A stretch of DNA of 64,000 nucleotides from Jaltomata sinuosa (GCA_003996215.1 QJPP01007249.1:124001-188000), one strand, 5' to 3'. Positions 46,570-59,500 are shown, counted from the stretch's first letter. Notes: generated by a model not told the origin, from the letters alone. A program made the numbers and translations.

Positions 46570-49063
46570 TATAATGATCGGATTTAACATTACGTTAGGA
46601 CCCATGATGTCACGAATTTCGGGAATGATTAAATTGAATTTTGTTTTAAAATAAGATGACGTGGCAGAAAATTTTAGACTTTTAATTTTAAACTTAAATG
46701 GGCTGATGTCACTGTGTTATAGCGGACTTTTCTCTTCTATAGCGTTGCAGCTATAGCGGCATCCATCCGCTAAAGCAAAATGATGGGAGGCAGTAGTTGT
46801 ACAAAATTTTTAATAAAATGAACTTCTCCTCGTCAGTTGGAAAGGGTACGAGGGTTACATGAAAAACCCTCCTAGGCTGCTCCAAGTCTTGGGAGCTAGG
46901 GGAGGGATTCCGGCTAAAAGGACGCGAAACCATAAGATATGGGCTTATTAATCGTCAGGGAATGCCTTCACGAAGACAAAATATGCATTGTGCAGCTGTT
47001 TGGCATCCAGGTAGTCTAGGTTTTCTTCACCTTGAGTAAATATTGACCTGTTTCATTTTGTACTATTGTATAAACGGAAAGGAGAAATCATGCTTAGGCC
47101 TTCAGGCACGGAGTCTGGTGGATTGTTGTGTTGGGTTTGGTTTGAACTAGAAAATGGTGGAGTGGGGATAAGGTGTTGTCATATTCTGGGTTGTTTGTGA
47201 TTATTATATGATGTATGGTGATAGACTCCAGGGACTAGAGTGTCGGGAAGGTTCGGGGAATCGGAAATGCTTTGGTGTAGTTAAATGAATAGTAAAAAAG
47301 GAGTCTTCGAAAATGATTTGGTATAAAGAATAGAATAGCAAGTATGGTTGAAGTACCAAGGTTAGTGGATGTTTTCCCCAAGTTGTATCTATCTTAGGAG
47401 AAGTCCAAAATTGAGGTAGCTACTCGTTATGGGTCCGAAGGGGTAAAAAGGGGCACTAAGTCTTCGGACAGGATTTCAGTGTTGAGTCTATGTACCCGGG
47501 GTTGGGGTAGGTGATGGTTATTATTTCCCAATATGCAATATGTGTTCATGTACTAATGCTTAGTATTTTATGAGTTGCATGCTTAGGGAATGGTTTATGA
47601 ATATCTAATTGTTCGATTATCAGTCTTGTGAAATGAACTAGGTGTTGTTGCTTGTTGGTATACAAGTGTGCTTTTGTTCATTATTTGTGATTGTTGGATT
47701 TCTGTGTGATATTCGATTGGCACGGGTACCACGTCTGGTACAGGTTACTTATTGATTGGCTTGGGTACCACGCCTGGTACGGGATACTTATTGGTTGGCT
47801 CGGGTACCACACCTGGTACGAGATACTTAATGGTTGGCTCCGGTACCACGCCTGGTACGGGTTTAATTTTCTTGCTTGATTGTATTCTTTCGATGGTTCT
47901 ATGAGTGGACCGGGTTGTATTCTTGAATTGTGATTATTGCATATGGTCCATGAGAGGCCGGGTGTTTATATTTAAATGTGAGGTTGGTCTTAGTGTAGAC
48001 CAGGATTTCATGTTGATAACATAGGTGGTGTTCTAGGGACCCTTGGTTGGTCTGGGTTGTGTAAAAAGAGATATATATTTGTTGTCACTGGGTATTGTCA
48101 GTGGTTATTAATTAGTTACATGTGGTTGGTAATCTAAGGAGGAGTCTTATAGTTAAGTCATATAGTTGGTTACCTGGCATTATTGATTAAGTGTTGAAAT
48201 TGTTCATATGATTAGGGTTAGGGGGTAGATGGAGAGTCTGGAGGGTATCGCTAGCTGTTGTTATCATGTGGGGAAACTGTTCTAGGGATCCTTGAGAGGT
48301 TCGTACAGTTGTAAGTAGTAACATAACTTTGGACGGTCTAGTTGGGGTGGTAGAATTTCACCCTTGGTGATTGAGTCATAGTGGTCGATTTGCCTAAGGG
48401 AATGGTAGTACGGGTCTGGACTTAGTGGTTGATTTAGTGTCAAGGTGACTTAGGAAGTCTAAGGGTCAGTGGGGCTTGGAAAGTCCTAGTAGTCAGGGTG
48501 CAGAGTCTCATAGTAAGGTAGTTGGCAGCGGAAGGGATAGGTAGGCATGGGTTGATGTCAGATTTTGGGTAAAGGTGGATGTTGAAGGGCTGAAGTATTA
48601 TAATTAATTGCACTTTTTCCCTTGATTTTTATATGATGGTATGGAATCGATTCAGGTCGATCGATGATGCCTAACAGTACGTGTGTTTGTACTAATTCTA
48701 CACTTGCTATACCTTTTTTGGTATAGTCTTGTTGCAGGGTCGGTAATATTTCATAGGTACATGATGACGGCGATTCTCCAGCAGTTTCTACTTTTGTTTC
48801 TATGATGGGAGTTGTGTCCTCTTATATTTCTGTTTCACTCATGTAGTAGCTCTTGTACCTGCTTAGACTAGATCTTAGGGAGAGTGTTGTATTTTAAAAA
48901 GAGGTTTTTGCATTAAAGATTGTAAATATTTTTATGTTTTAAAGGAAGACTTTTATAGTTTTATTTATAATTTCGTGTTTACCTGTTGGATCGGGTTGTA
49001 AGGGTTCATCTATCTAGGTGCTCAGAGTAGGCACCCGTACGACCCAGTAGTTGGGTCGTGATA
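46570..49063 (+). repeat. 3' LTR of element B
   Basis: TATAATGATC to GGGTCGTGATA, 2,494 bp, colinear with 40,555-42,988. Minisatellite at 47,715-47,862. It has about 60 extra bases near 47,635-47,690 relative to the 5' LTR. Followed by the AATTC duplication (49,064-49,068). Confidence 0.88.
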
Positions 49064-49068
49064 AATTC

Positions 49069-51766
49069 TCACAAAGGTATATATAATTTCTAAGGTCTGA
49101 GTCTAACTGCATACTCTTACCATGTTCAAGCCTAACTCAATGGCATGAAACTCTACATTCAATGTGATTATACTAATCTAAATCACGGGGTCCTACATTC
49201 TATTCCCCCTTAGGAACCTTCATCTCAAGCGTTGATCAGGTCTTAGATTTATTCTAAAATTTAACAAAGTCTCTTTTGCATCTAGATTTATCCCCAAGAA
49301 TTCTATTTCTTCTTCTCACAACAATCAACGAAATTTGAATTCTAATAAGAAGTCATTAGTCACATAATACAATCACTCATATGCTCATCAACTCGACATT
49401 CAAGCATATCATTATATTCACCTTGTTTCTTCTTTGCAGCTAAAACCATCTAAGAATTTCCTCGTATTCTTGATCATCCATACCATTAACAACTTCACAT
49501 ACTTCTATAAGGAGACACACAATACATTCCCATCTAATTATTTCATAAACCTACACCTTGCCTTGCATTCTTTCCCACTTATTAGCTTAGATGGGTCAAT
49601 CACATCATAGTCATAATTAAAAAGGAAGTGTCCACCCTCTCTTATCTTTTCCCCTACCTAGCTTCTTTCACTATCACATATCACATCATAAGCAGGAATC
49701 ATTGAAGGACTAGAGTATGACTATAAGCTGTAAAAAATATGAATAGAGGCCTAACTATTAACCATATACATGGAGCACAAACCGCACATCATCATTTAGA
49801 GCATGAGCATCATGAATGAAAGGGATATCGTTCAATCATTACTTATACTTATCATAACCTTGTTACTCAAAATAGGGCCTATGGGATAAAGTACAATAGA
49901 CATGAATGCTTCATACACAAAACACATAAAGCATGAATAGAGGGTCCTTTTGAGCAAAGAAATATCATAACCATCCATTACCATCATAGGTGGATGTACA
50001 TAGGGCTTAGAGCAAAGAAATCATAAGCACAAAACATCCAAGAAATCTGATCTGAGAATATACATGATGTAGCATGGTTTCATTAGACATCAAGGGCTTA
50101 TCATTTTACAACTTATAATCTTATTGGCATACTTATCTACTTCCTTTATCACTTAAAAATCTTGTTTTCTCATATCAATTTACTAACATCAAACCTCTAA
50201 AATTTCTATCCTCCAAACACAAAGAATTAGAACTATACTAAGAGATTCAACATCGTCAGTCTGTAATCCCCTCAATTCAAATACCATAAAATATGCCTAG
50301 CATTCTCCACCCTTTGCAACTAAGACTGCTAAACTAGGCACCTATAGCATTTAGAAGCTTAGAATCTCATGTATAACATACCACCTTGGGTACACACCTT
50401 TCTTTATAAAACATAAGTCTCTTCTTTATCTAATGGCTTAGCCTTCATTTACTTATTCATACCTAGCCCACGTTCATATATCATGCTTACACCTTTATAC
50501 TTGTTGTGAATTATAAACTTAAGCTCTTGCACATACTATATCAAGCGTAGTAGATCAACTCCAAAAACTAACATTATCACCCTTATACTGACATCATTTT
50601 CACCATGATGATCATCTAAAGTTCAAGCTTAGTGTCTATACTAAACATGGGTAGCAATAAAAGTTCTCTCATACTCCATAGAATTACAACTACTAGAGTA
50701 AAAAATCAAAAAAGCACTAGTCTATTAAAAGTTCATGACAAAATAGTCGATCTTAATCACACAATCTATCTAATTGCATCCTACAAGTACGTTTTCCTTC
50801 ACAACATCACTATTACTTATCCATTTATTATACCTCCTTTGTCTAAACTAGGTTCGTAGTCCTGCGAAATTTCATGGGTTCCTCCCTTCAAAATCACAAA
50901 GTATGGCCTAAACATGTCAATTCCTGATTACTTTATCCTCCCGCTCACATCTTATACTTAATCTTCACTAGTACAATAACATGCCATCATGGACTTATTC
51001 CCTAGTTCAAGTATATACTCTACGTCATCTTAACAAACAATCCTTTTTGTATTTGCTACCATAAAATCTGCACAAGTCTTGTTACACCTTAGTCAACACC
51101 AGAGGACATACCACCCCATTACACATTTAATGGATACATAACTCTAGCTACATACTTCAACAATCATTATCCCCACTTTTGGCTTCTACACTTCAGAATT
51201 TTATAATTTTGGCTTTGGGATCATTCTACTATTTATAGCTTATGACACCCCAAATCACACTATCTCTCGATTGACAATGCTAACCAAGCATTATAGATAC
51301 TTTCCCATTTATGGGTGTCATCTATAACAAAGTCTCGGAAGGGTCTGAGAGAATATCCTATTGTAGGATCAAACACATGATTCATATAAATAAGAGTGCA
51401 TTCTTTTGAATCAATAGACTTAAAAACACTAATGGGATCCTCTCAAGCCCTTGTGAGGTCTCTTAAATTTTTTATAGCTCTATCTAAGAGCAGCACATTG
51501 ATAAGAATCGAATCTCTATTGCTTCTTTTACCTCGAAGATAAGGTGTTGTCAAAAGAATTGGATCAATGCACGAAGCTGAATAAATTTCTTATGGCACAA
51601 ATCTATTACATGATATAGAGTATAAAAGAAGAGTAACATTTTATAAAAGCCATGTAGCCTCCAAATTATAAGTGTGATGCACTTTACACTCATAATTCAG
51701 ACTCTACTAGACACGACTTCATAGACTCCCTAGGACACTTGAACCTAGTGCTCTGATATCAAGTTT
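49069..51766 (-). mobile_element. Element A interior, right part, with 5' leader and primer-binding site
   Basis: 2.7 kb without a recognisable gene, colinear with element F from about 63,200 onward (shared 'aaggtctgagtctaact' and 'atatacatgatgtagcat' blocks). At the right end the minus strand reads TTGATATCAGAGCACTAGG (51,744-51,763), a tRNA-iMet-type primer site with one change. The leader 51,652-51,760 matches that of element D. At 49,187-49,215 a second purine tract (AAGGGGGAATAGAATG on the minus strand) is present. Confidence 0.68.
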
Positions 51767-52083
51767 GTTCTGCCCCGAGCCATACCCTTGGCGTGGCTGA
51801 CACTCAATGCATTATTATCCCGATCATACTCGTAATATGGCATGATACATGAGCATACAACTAACATAAGCGAAAAACATGAAGTACATTCAAAAGAGTA
51901 AATCCTTATTCATAAAACATACTTTTAGAAAAATGACATGTGAGTCCATACATAAACTGAAAACATGCCTTGACTTGACTGGTTGTTATCTATCTATGAA
52001 GCCTCTAACTGAATCTGAATACTAACTGTCGGGACAAGGCCCCCGATTTACCTTTATGTAAGTAACATATTCTACTAAACTAC
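51767..52083 (-). repeat. Element A 5' LTR, first part
   Basis: Plus-strand edge TGTTCTGCCCCGAGCC next to the primer site, corresponding to TGTCACGCCCC of D. Later words such as gggacaaggccc parallel the D LTR. Interrupted at 52,083 by the Ogre-like solo LTR; it resumes at 56,198. Confidence 0.65.
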
Positions 52084-54194
52084 TATCGCATTCCATTTTT
52101 CTCGTGAAAGATGGGTCATCGACCTGACAACTCTTATAAGATTAAAAGAGTGAAGAGTCGCCACCTAACGAATTACAATGCATTAGGGAATTATTCTACT
52201 ACTAATTTACAAATAACTCTATTTTAGACTACGCAACCAGAAATCGGGTAAGGGTTCAAGTTATTTCAAAAGAAAGGTGTTAAGCATCTTTTGAGGTCTA
52301 CAAATGTGGGTCCATCTCGGATTCATTATTATGTGAAAAATTAGTAATAAGACAAGAGCATTGATTTTATTTTAGCTAAAATGGCTATGATTAAGCATGC
52401 AAAATTATTTTTTATTTAAAAAAGTAAATGAAATCTAAGTACAAAGATCGTTTATTAATTAATTTAAATAAATTTAAATAAAACTAGGTGATTAGGCATG
52501 CAATCTCCTTTTATTAATTAAACTACGTCATATAAATATTAAAATAAAAGAAGACAAAAACTTAGTAGAAAAATGAGTTAAAAAACAAACAACAAATTCA
52601 CTTTAGAAAAAATGAAATAAATACTTGTGAACAAATTTTTTCACTACAAAATACATATAAAAATTGAAGAGAGGAGCTAAAAAATAAAGTAACGTCCTAT
52701 CAATCTCAGGTAAATGCACTCAATAAGATAAATGTAATAAATAAGATTAATTAAATATAGGGACAAAGACATACCTCTTTACTTCTCGCAAATTACTTTA
52801 AAAGGGTGAAACCAAATAGAAGAAGGAGAGTATTAGATGTATAGAATGTAAAGACGAGGGACAAAGAAACTAAATTGGCTGCTTCCAGAATACAAGGACA
52901 CTTCTAACTAGTTTATATATCATACATGGAGTGAAAATGCAAGAGATAAGAGAATGATCTTTTGCAACGTGCAAATAATAAACAAATAATGACATAATTC
53001 GTGCGTAATAATAGAGGAAAAGATAAGCTAATCTTCATCTCTCTTGGATAACGGACTCTGGCGAGCTCCTTTGATTTGTACTGTCAGAACAAACTATTGG
53101 CCGATAAACCAATAATTAGAACTTAAACTTAGGCAATGATAAACTACAAACAATTGAGAAACTTGTTAGCAAAATATATGTCACCTTAATTTTGGTGGAA
53201 AATTAAACAAAAGAGTTTTAAAAAAATAAATTAATAATGCACAAAGTTAAAGTTAAGAGTAAGAGAGTGTGGGATCATGGTATGGCGAGGCTGAAAATGG
53301 GACCAATGTGATGTTACTTCCTCTATTCTAATTTTTTATGATCGACACACTTAAACGCCATAAGACAAGTTAAAAGAAATTCTTAAAGAAATTTTTCGAG
53401 AGTACTAACTAAAATATTTCAACATTTCAAAGTCATGTAAAGTTTAAAAGCATTTTTGATGTTTAGATTTGTATGAAATATGTCGAACATTCAACACAAC
53501 AGTAAGAAGTTATGTCTTTGAGATTTTTAAAAAGGTGACATATAAAGCTAGAAAAGAAGGGAGTACGAGTTACTTTATTTTTTAAAGCTATAGGTGTGCT
53601 TCATACAGGAAGTCAGTTATAGCCTGCACTTTTATCATCATGTCCCAAAATGTACCTGGCCTTGCTTGGGGCGACGATTCCAGTTGAGATCTATTTTGCG
53701 CGTTGACTCCTTCACGCGCCATGGTTGGACTCCAACCGACGTCATTCCGTTGTAGTGTACATTGAGAGGATGTTTGTTCTTAGTATTTAACTAATTAAAC
53801 TAATAAAATAACAAAGATTCTTTATCAAAGTAAGCACATAAGAAAAGAAAAAATTCAAAATGAGCTTTTCAGTTCTTATTTTTACTAGACAACGAGTTTT
53901 GAATTAAATTTGCAACTCATCTCGCTCAGACTCACAATTAATTAATCAACTAGGCTTTAATATTGATATTAGCCCAAAGCATTTGGAAGCATCTTGAGAC
54001 TTCTATTTATTTATTCTAAGCCAACCGACAATTAAGATAAATGACTGAAAGTTAATCATGGAAACACAATGCATTTAATAACTAAATTAACGGACAAATT
54101 TGATAGTATTTGCAACATCCTCTTCTCAAGACAAAAGAAAAAACTTGGATGTGAACTTTGCATTTCCAAACTAATAAGAGTACTATCTATCTAT

Positions 54195-54537
54195 ATTGAA
54201 TAGGAGAGGCAAAAACTGCCACGTGTCAGCGCCACAAAAAAATAGAATTAAAAAATAAAATTAAAAATTAAAATAACTTTTAAACAAGCATTAACTGCCA
54301 CAAGACACATTATTAAATTTAAATTAAATATTCTATATATATAGAATAGGAGAGGCAAAAACTGTCACGTGTTAGCGCCACAAAAAAAATAAAATTAAAA
54401 AATAAAAATAAATTTTAAACAAGCATTAACTGCCACAAGACACACAATTAAATTTAAATTAAATATTCTATCTATATAGAATAGGAGAGGCAAAAACTGC
54501 CACGTGTTAGCGCCACAAAAAAAAATTAAAAAATAAA
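54195..54537. repeat. Tandem repeat of about 135-146 bp with G-box core, 2.5 units
   Basis: Units start at TAGGAGAGGC (54,201, 54,347, 54,482) and contain CAAAAACTGCCACGTGTCAG, with the palindromic CACGTG, followed by an AT-rich tail ending 'taaatttaaattaaatattct'. It may be a fragment of a small DNA transposon or Helitron. No ends could be defined. Confidence 0.75.
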
Positions 54538-55401
54538 TGGTCAATTTTTTTAATAATTATTTTTATATATTTTATTAAAATCGACCAAAGGTGGTTGGTT
54601 TTGATAAAAAAAATAATTAATTAATTTTTTAAAACCGATCAAATGTGGACGGTTTTTTCAATTTTTTTAATTAATTTTAATAAAATCGTCCACATGTAGA
54701 TGGTTTTATTAAAATTAATTAAAAAGAAAATTGAAAAAACTGTCCACAAATGGTCAATTTTTTTAATAATTATTTTTATATATTTTATTAAAATCGACCA
54801 AAGGTGGTTGGTTTTGATAAAAAAAATAATTAATTAATTTTTTAAAACCGATCAAATGTGGACGGTTTTTTCAATTTTTTTTAATTAATTTTAATAAAAC
54901 CGTCCACATGTAGATGGTTTTATTAAAATTAATTAAAAAGAAAATTGAAAAAACTGTCCACCTTTAGTCGGTTTTTTAAATTTGTGTTTTTAATTAATTT
55001 TAATAAAACCGTCCAGATGTGGACGGTTTTATAAAAATTAATTAAAAAAGAAATTGAAAAAAACGGACCAAAGGTGGATGGTTTTTTCAATTTTTTTTAA
55101 TAAATTAGTAAAATGATTTATTAGAAAATAAATTAAATAATTTATTTGTATTATCAAAATAAAATTTTAACAAACCGACCAAAGTTGGTCGGTAATTTTA
55201 AAAAAAATCGCCTATTTCATTAAAATCGTTCACATGAGGTTGGTGCAGAAAATCAAAAATCGACCTCATTTGCACGGTTTTAATTACCTACCACCACTTT
55301 ACCATCCAAACAAATTTGTACGGTTTTTGGTCGATTTTTCAGGATTACCCACCACTTTTGGTCGGTTTCTGGTAGTGGATAATCCTGTATTTTTTGTAGT
55401 G
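54538..55401. mobile_element. Hairpin-rich, CACTA-like subterminal repeat block
   Basis: A 213-bp unit (54,538-54,750) is repeated almost unchanged at 54,751-54,963, followed by diverged partial units. The words aaaccgtccacatg and tggacggtttt recur in both orientations, giving long dyads, for example around 55,006-55,030 with flanking ttaattaatttt/aaaaattaattaa arms. The right edge TATTTTTTGTAGTG (55,388-55,401) is the reverse complement of the CACTACAAAAAATA ends of CACTA transposons, with a further CACTACC word 30 bases inside. A CACTACAAAATAC at 52,642 could be the other end, but the 3-bp flanks do not match. Confidence 0.5.
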
Positions 55402-56008
55402 GGAGCGGATGGTTATTTATGGTTATTGATGGTGATGAAATTCGATGGTGAGTGCACAGTGTGTGCCTCTTTTTCTGAAAGGATGTTTGTGTTCTCTCTG
55501 TCCCCTTTGTGAGGAAGATCCGTCCTTGTATTTGAAGAAGAAGAACAATAAAAGGAACGTTGAGGGAGGGAACAAAAGGAAAGGAAAAGATAGATCCAGG
55601 GGAGTGATTCTGAAAAAAGTAATATTTGCTGTTGTTCAATCCGTCCCTGAGAGTGAGAGGAGTCGTAGGAATTCACATTGCCTTTTCCAATGGAAGAAAA
55701 AATAGCGAGGAGGATTTTTTCAAATATGAAAAGATTTTAACAAAATTCAAAATATAAAATTATGTTTAATATTGAATAAAATTCTATCAGAAATATATAA
55801 AATCGATAACTAGTAAATTACTAAGTAAAAAAATATCATTAAATCAACAAATATATTTTGGTTGATGAAATAATTCACCAGTATTTACGATAAATGAATA
55901 ATAACTTAAAAAATACTTGCTCAAATATTTATAAAAATAATAAAGAGGATAAATACAAACGAGTGAGTAAAAATAACCTTTACAAGTGAAGAATGTTATA
56001 ATATTATT

Positions 56009-56052
<44 letters not shown>

Positions 56053-56197
56053 CATGATATTAAAATAATGCAGATAGTATTCAATAGAACAAAATTTTAT
56101 TAAAGAAAAGATAAAAATAATGCTTTGACCTCGCGAATAAAATAAAAGCTAAAATAGGTAAATTGGAAGAAAGGAGGGACAAAATTGGGTGTCAACA

Positions 56198-56598
56198 ACT
56201 ACTCTGCAAACCAAGCCCTCTGAAAATAGAGAAGGCTCACCCAAAGATGAAACGATAGAACATACTGAAGTGTCTGAACACGTGCTTGAGTACATGAGTC
56301 TGCATCATAAAATGATGCAACGCCAAATGATGTAAGTACATAGAATATACAGTATATAAAATAGATGAATAAAAACTATAACTACTATCTGATATGACTG
56401 AATAACTGAGACATAAATAAGATGCAAGACAAGATCATTAGATAACTGGACAATGAGACATAAAATATATTGATTATCTGAAATCATAATATAACTGAAT
56501 ACTGAATCATGGGGTAACTGAGTATCTGAACGTAAGATAGATGGATGTTAGAATCATAAGAAATTGTATATCTATATGACCAAGTAATCTGAATCATG
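56198..56598 (-). repeat. Element A 5' LTR, second part
   Basis: It continues the LTR broken at 52,083; words such as gatgcaacgcc and gatgtaagtacat parallel the D LTR near 5,460-5,540. It ends where the H LTR starts at 56,599. The remaining 5' portion of this LTR is not in the window. Confidence 0.5.
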
Positions 56599-59500
56599 TG
56601 TAATGACCCTTCTGGTCATTTTCGTATTTTTGTCTTTTTTGTACTGTTAGAGCTTGCATGTAGCAGCCCCAAATCATTTATGACTTGCTGAGACCGGTAG
56701 TTTTGTGCCCGAGCCATCTGTTTGGTCTTTATGGCTGTTTCCTTATTTTAGAGCTTCAAATTTGAAAACCGTTGACTTCGGTCAACATTCTTGGTAATCG
56801 TGCTCAAAATCAAATTTCGACAGTTCTGTTGACTCCGAAGCATGGACTTTGGTCTAGTGGAACCTTTGGTCGAGATCCGAGAGCTATTCAGCTTGGAATT
56901 CTCTCTCGTTCTGTGTTTTCAGGTCAAATGAGCTTGTATGGTTGACTTTGGTCAACATTTTGATAAGACGGCCTCGAATGAAAATTCCATCAGCGCTGTC
57001 AGCTCCAGAACGTCGGGTTAGGCTAGAGGGACCATTGGTTTGGATCCCGAGGCTTCCGTACTTGATTTCGTCCATTGGATTCCATTTTGCAAATAGTTGG
57101 CCTAAGGTTGATCTTTAGGCGTGGGGCCCACTTTTTATTAAATCGACCTCCGATGAGATTTTCATTGATTCCATTGAATCTAGAACGTCGTTTCTAGTTT
57201 AAAAGCTTAGCTAATTTTTGTTTGCGGAACCCCGGATGCGTTCCCAGGGACCCAAAGTGTGAAAATCAGCCATGAGGCATTGCTGGTTGCTGGTGTGGCC
57301 ACAGGCCAGCGCCCCTGCGTGCCAGCCGCCTCCGCCATGCCAGCGCCCCTGCACCAGCGCCAGCGCCCGCGCACCTGGGTACCAACACCCGCCCCTGCAT
57401 TGCCTGCCTGCCTCAGCGTGCCAGCGTCGTGGCGCCTATGCCAGCGTCGTGGCACCTGCGCACCTGCACCTGGCCTGGCCGCGCCTGCGCCTAGGCTGGC
57501 AGCATATAGGCTGCCCACTCTCTTCTTCTTTCTCATTTCTTTTAAAACCAAATGTCGATTCCTCCATTGCCAACTCTCAACTGATTGGAGAGTATTAATT
57601 GACGATCCTTGCACGTTTTGTGGCTTCTTACAACGGGTAAATTCTCTCTTTAATTCCCATTTTCTCCATCAATTCTCCCTTTAAATGCTTTTTGGGGGGC
57701 TGTTTTGGAACCCCATTTGTCATTCGTTTCTTCTCAAACATTGAGCATGTGCTCCCAAGATTGTGGGGAACATATGAGTGTTTTTCATTTTCGATTTTGG
57801 GTTGCGGGGCCTACAGGTATGCCGGTGACCCTAATTTTGACCTGGGTATGTGTTTAGCATTGTGGGTATCATTAGTCTTGTTTTGATTCATAGATCATTA
57901 TTGTGATAGTATTTTCGTGAATTAGAGCTTTTCGGAGCAGTTCGAGCCTGGACGAAGCCATTCTCGCAGCTGGTCATCGGACGAAAGATAGGTTCTAGTT
58001 TTCCCTATCTAGACTCTGCGTATATAGACTATAACTGCACTAATTAGTATCCTTGGGTGGGTTGTATAGGTTGGTACCCTAGACCTTGTCTGCCTTTCTG
58101 TCTGTTTATTTCATACGTTGATTGTAGTATTCATATAGTATTGTTGTTTCACCCTTGTGGCCTCGTGTGGCCTTGCTTATGACTCTGGACCATAGACGAT
58201 GGGATATTTGGGAATGTTCGTGAGTCCCGGATATCGTGACCTTAGTTTAAGCTGGCTATCTGTGCTGTAGAATAGCTTGTGAATGTGCAGGGCCGATAGG
58301 AATGTTTGTGAGCCACTTTTGTCTAACTTTATTGTTTGCGAGCATGTCATTCATGAAAAAGGATTTTTCTGCATGTTTTACTATTTTTTGTCTTTGGGCC
58401 AACTATCACCAGTTTTCTAAACTTTGCATGGCCCGGGGGGCCGTTTTCGGTATAAATGATGATAAAACAATATTTAAAACTGACTGGTGGATTTTCTAGA
58501 AATAAAAATGGTTCTATGTGGATTTTCTCACTGGTTTTTCTTACTGACACTAGACTCAGTGGGTACGGGGGCTAGATATGCTTTTACTATGTATTTAGAC
58601 CCGGATATGCTCCAGGCACCCTTTGAGAGGGCTACTGAGACTTTGATTACTGATTTAGACCTGAATATACTTTAGGCACCCTTTGAGAGGGTCTTTTGAG
58701 AGTACTACTACTGTTTTAGACCCGATTCGATTCTGGGCATGTACTATGAGGTTTCGAGTATTGAGCTGCTATTGAGATTTGCACGGTTTTGTATTTGGTG
58801 TATGAGTAGACCTCCATGGACCCTATCTTTCCTGGGCTGACGCACGCACCAGGAGGAGGGGTGTATGGTGGAGTAGAGGTACACGGGTAGAGTCCTTCCA
58901 TGGGTTCTGCCTCTTCATGGGCCTTTGAGGTACCAGAGGGGGAACATACGGATTACTTTCACATCAGATTCATCATATCATCATCATGTATTTGGTATTT
59001 CGATTCCACCCTTGTTTGATGTGTGCTCAGTGTCCGCTCCGGTAGTATGGGATGCTGGAGGGTTTGTTTTAACTTGATTGTGTTCCTCAGTTGTATGAGC
59101 GGTTGTTGGGACTGTAGGTAGATTATATTTCTTCATTCATTTCTTAGAGCTCGTTATGACCTTGGGTACTGTTTGGATTCGTGGTTTTAGCCTGTTGAGG
59201 CACTGGCTTTTGGGACTTTGATTATTGAGAGGCTAGTGGGACTTGCATTGTTGAGATACTGGTTGTGTAGCCTTCTGAGCGGTTGTGGGGAATTGAATTC
59301 TATTCCTTGACGTGGTTTTCATTAGCGGATCTGGGTACTTATGGTTTAGTTGTTCCATCCTAGGGTTATTCTTTAGAGCTGTTTTACGTCTATTCTTATC
59401 TTGAAATTGTTGTCTTAAGCATGTTTCTGTTAGTATATGGCTTCTAATTCGATTGTTGGCTTGCTTTCCTTCTTTCCCTTTATTTTTTAGGTTCCCGGTA

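Larger units (their letters stand above)
40555..49063 (+). mobile_element. Element B: non-autonomous LTR retrotransposon with antisense cargo gene
   Basis: Two LTRs of about 2.45 kb (roughly nine in ten bases alike by eye), a primer site TGGTATTAGAGCC after the left LTR and an exact 5-bp duplication AATTC. The 3.6-kb interior has no gag or pol motif; its only recognisable gene lies on the opposite strand. The last about 35 bases before the 3' LTR (taggggatgaacgat, aattggtatctg) match the corresponding end of family E at 2,542-2,580, so B is probably mobilised by E-type proteins. Confidence 0.88.
52084..56197 (-). mobile_element. Ogre/Tat-like solo LTR (4.1 kb) with nested repeats
   Basis: On the minus strand it starts TGTTGACACCCAATTTTGTC at 56,197 and ends near GGCGACTC...CGAGAAAAATGGAATGCGATA at 52,084, both recognisable as the ends of Ogre/Tat LTRs. 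The block with 'aaggtgttaagcatctttt' near 52,265 is also typical. The 5-mer ACTAC flanks it on both sides (52,079-52,083 and 56,198-56,202). There is no internal region, so this is a solo LTR left by LTR-LTR recombination. An (AAT)n microsatellite is at about 56,003-56,050. Frames at 55,234-55,705 are not recognisable genes. Confidence 0.65.

Noticed and set aside
49069..51766. Host gene in the long stretch without retroelement coding
   Set aside because: No exon-like frame or motif; colinear with the interior of element F, so it is element sequence.
52642..52654. CACTACAAAATAC as left end of a 2.8-kb CACTA element
   Set aside because: 3-bp flanks do not match the right end, and the sequence between looks like Ogre LTR; kept only as a possibility in the annotation.
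55234..55705. Short frames on both strands near 55.5 kb suggesting an exon
   Set aside because: No motif, mutually overlapping, inside the solo LTR.
56003..56050. (AAT)n run as a functional element
   Set aside because: Simple microsatellite; no sign of function.
57207..57684. Three overlapping Ala/Pro-rich frames on both strands
   Set aside because: Low-complexity GC islet in the H LTR gives open frames in all phases.
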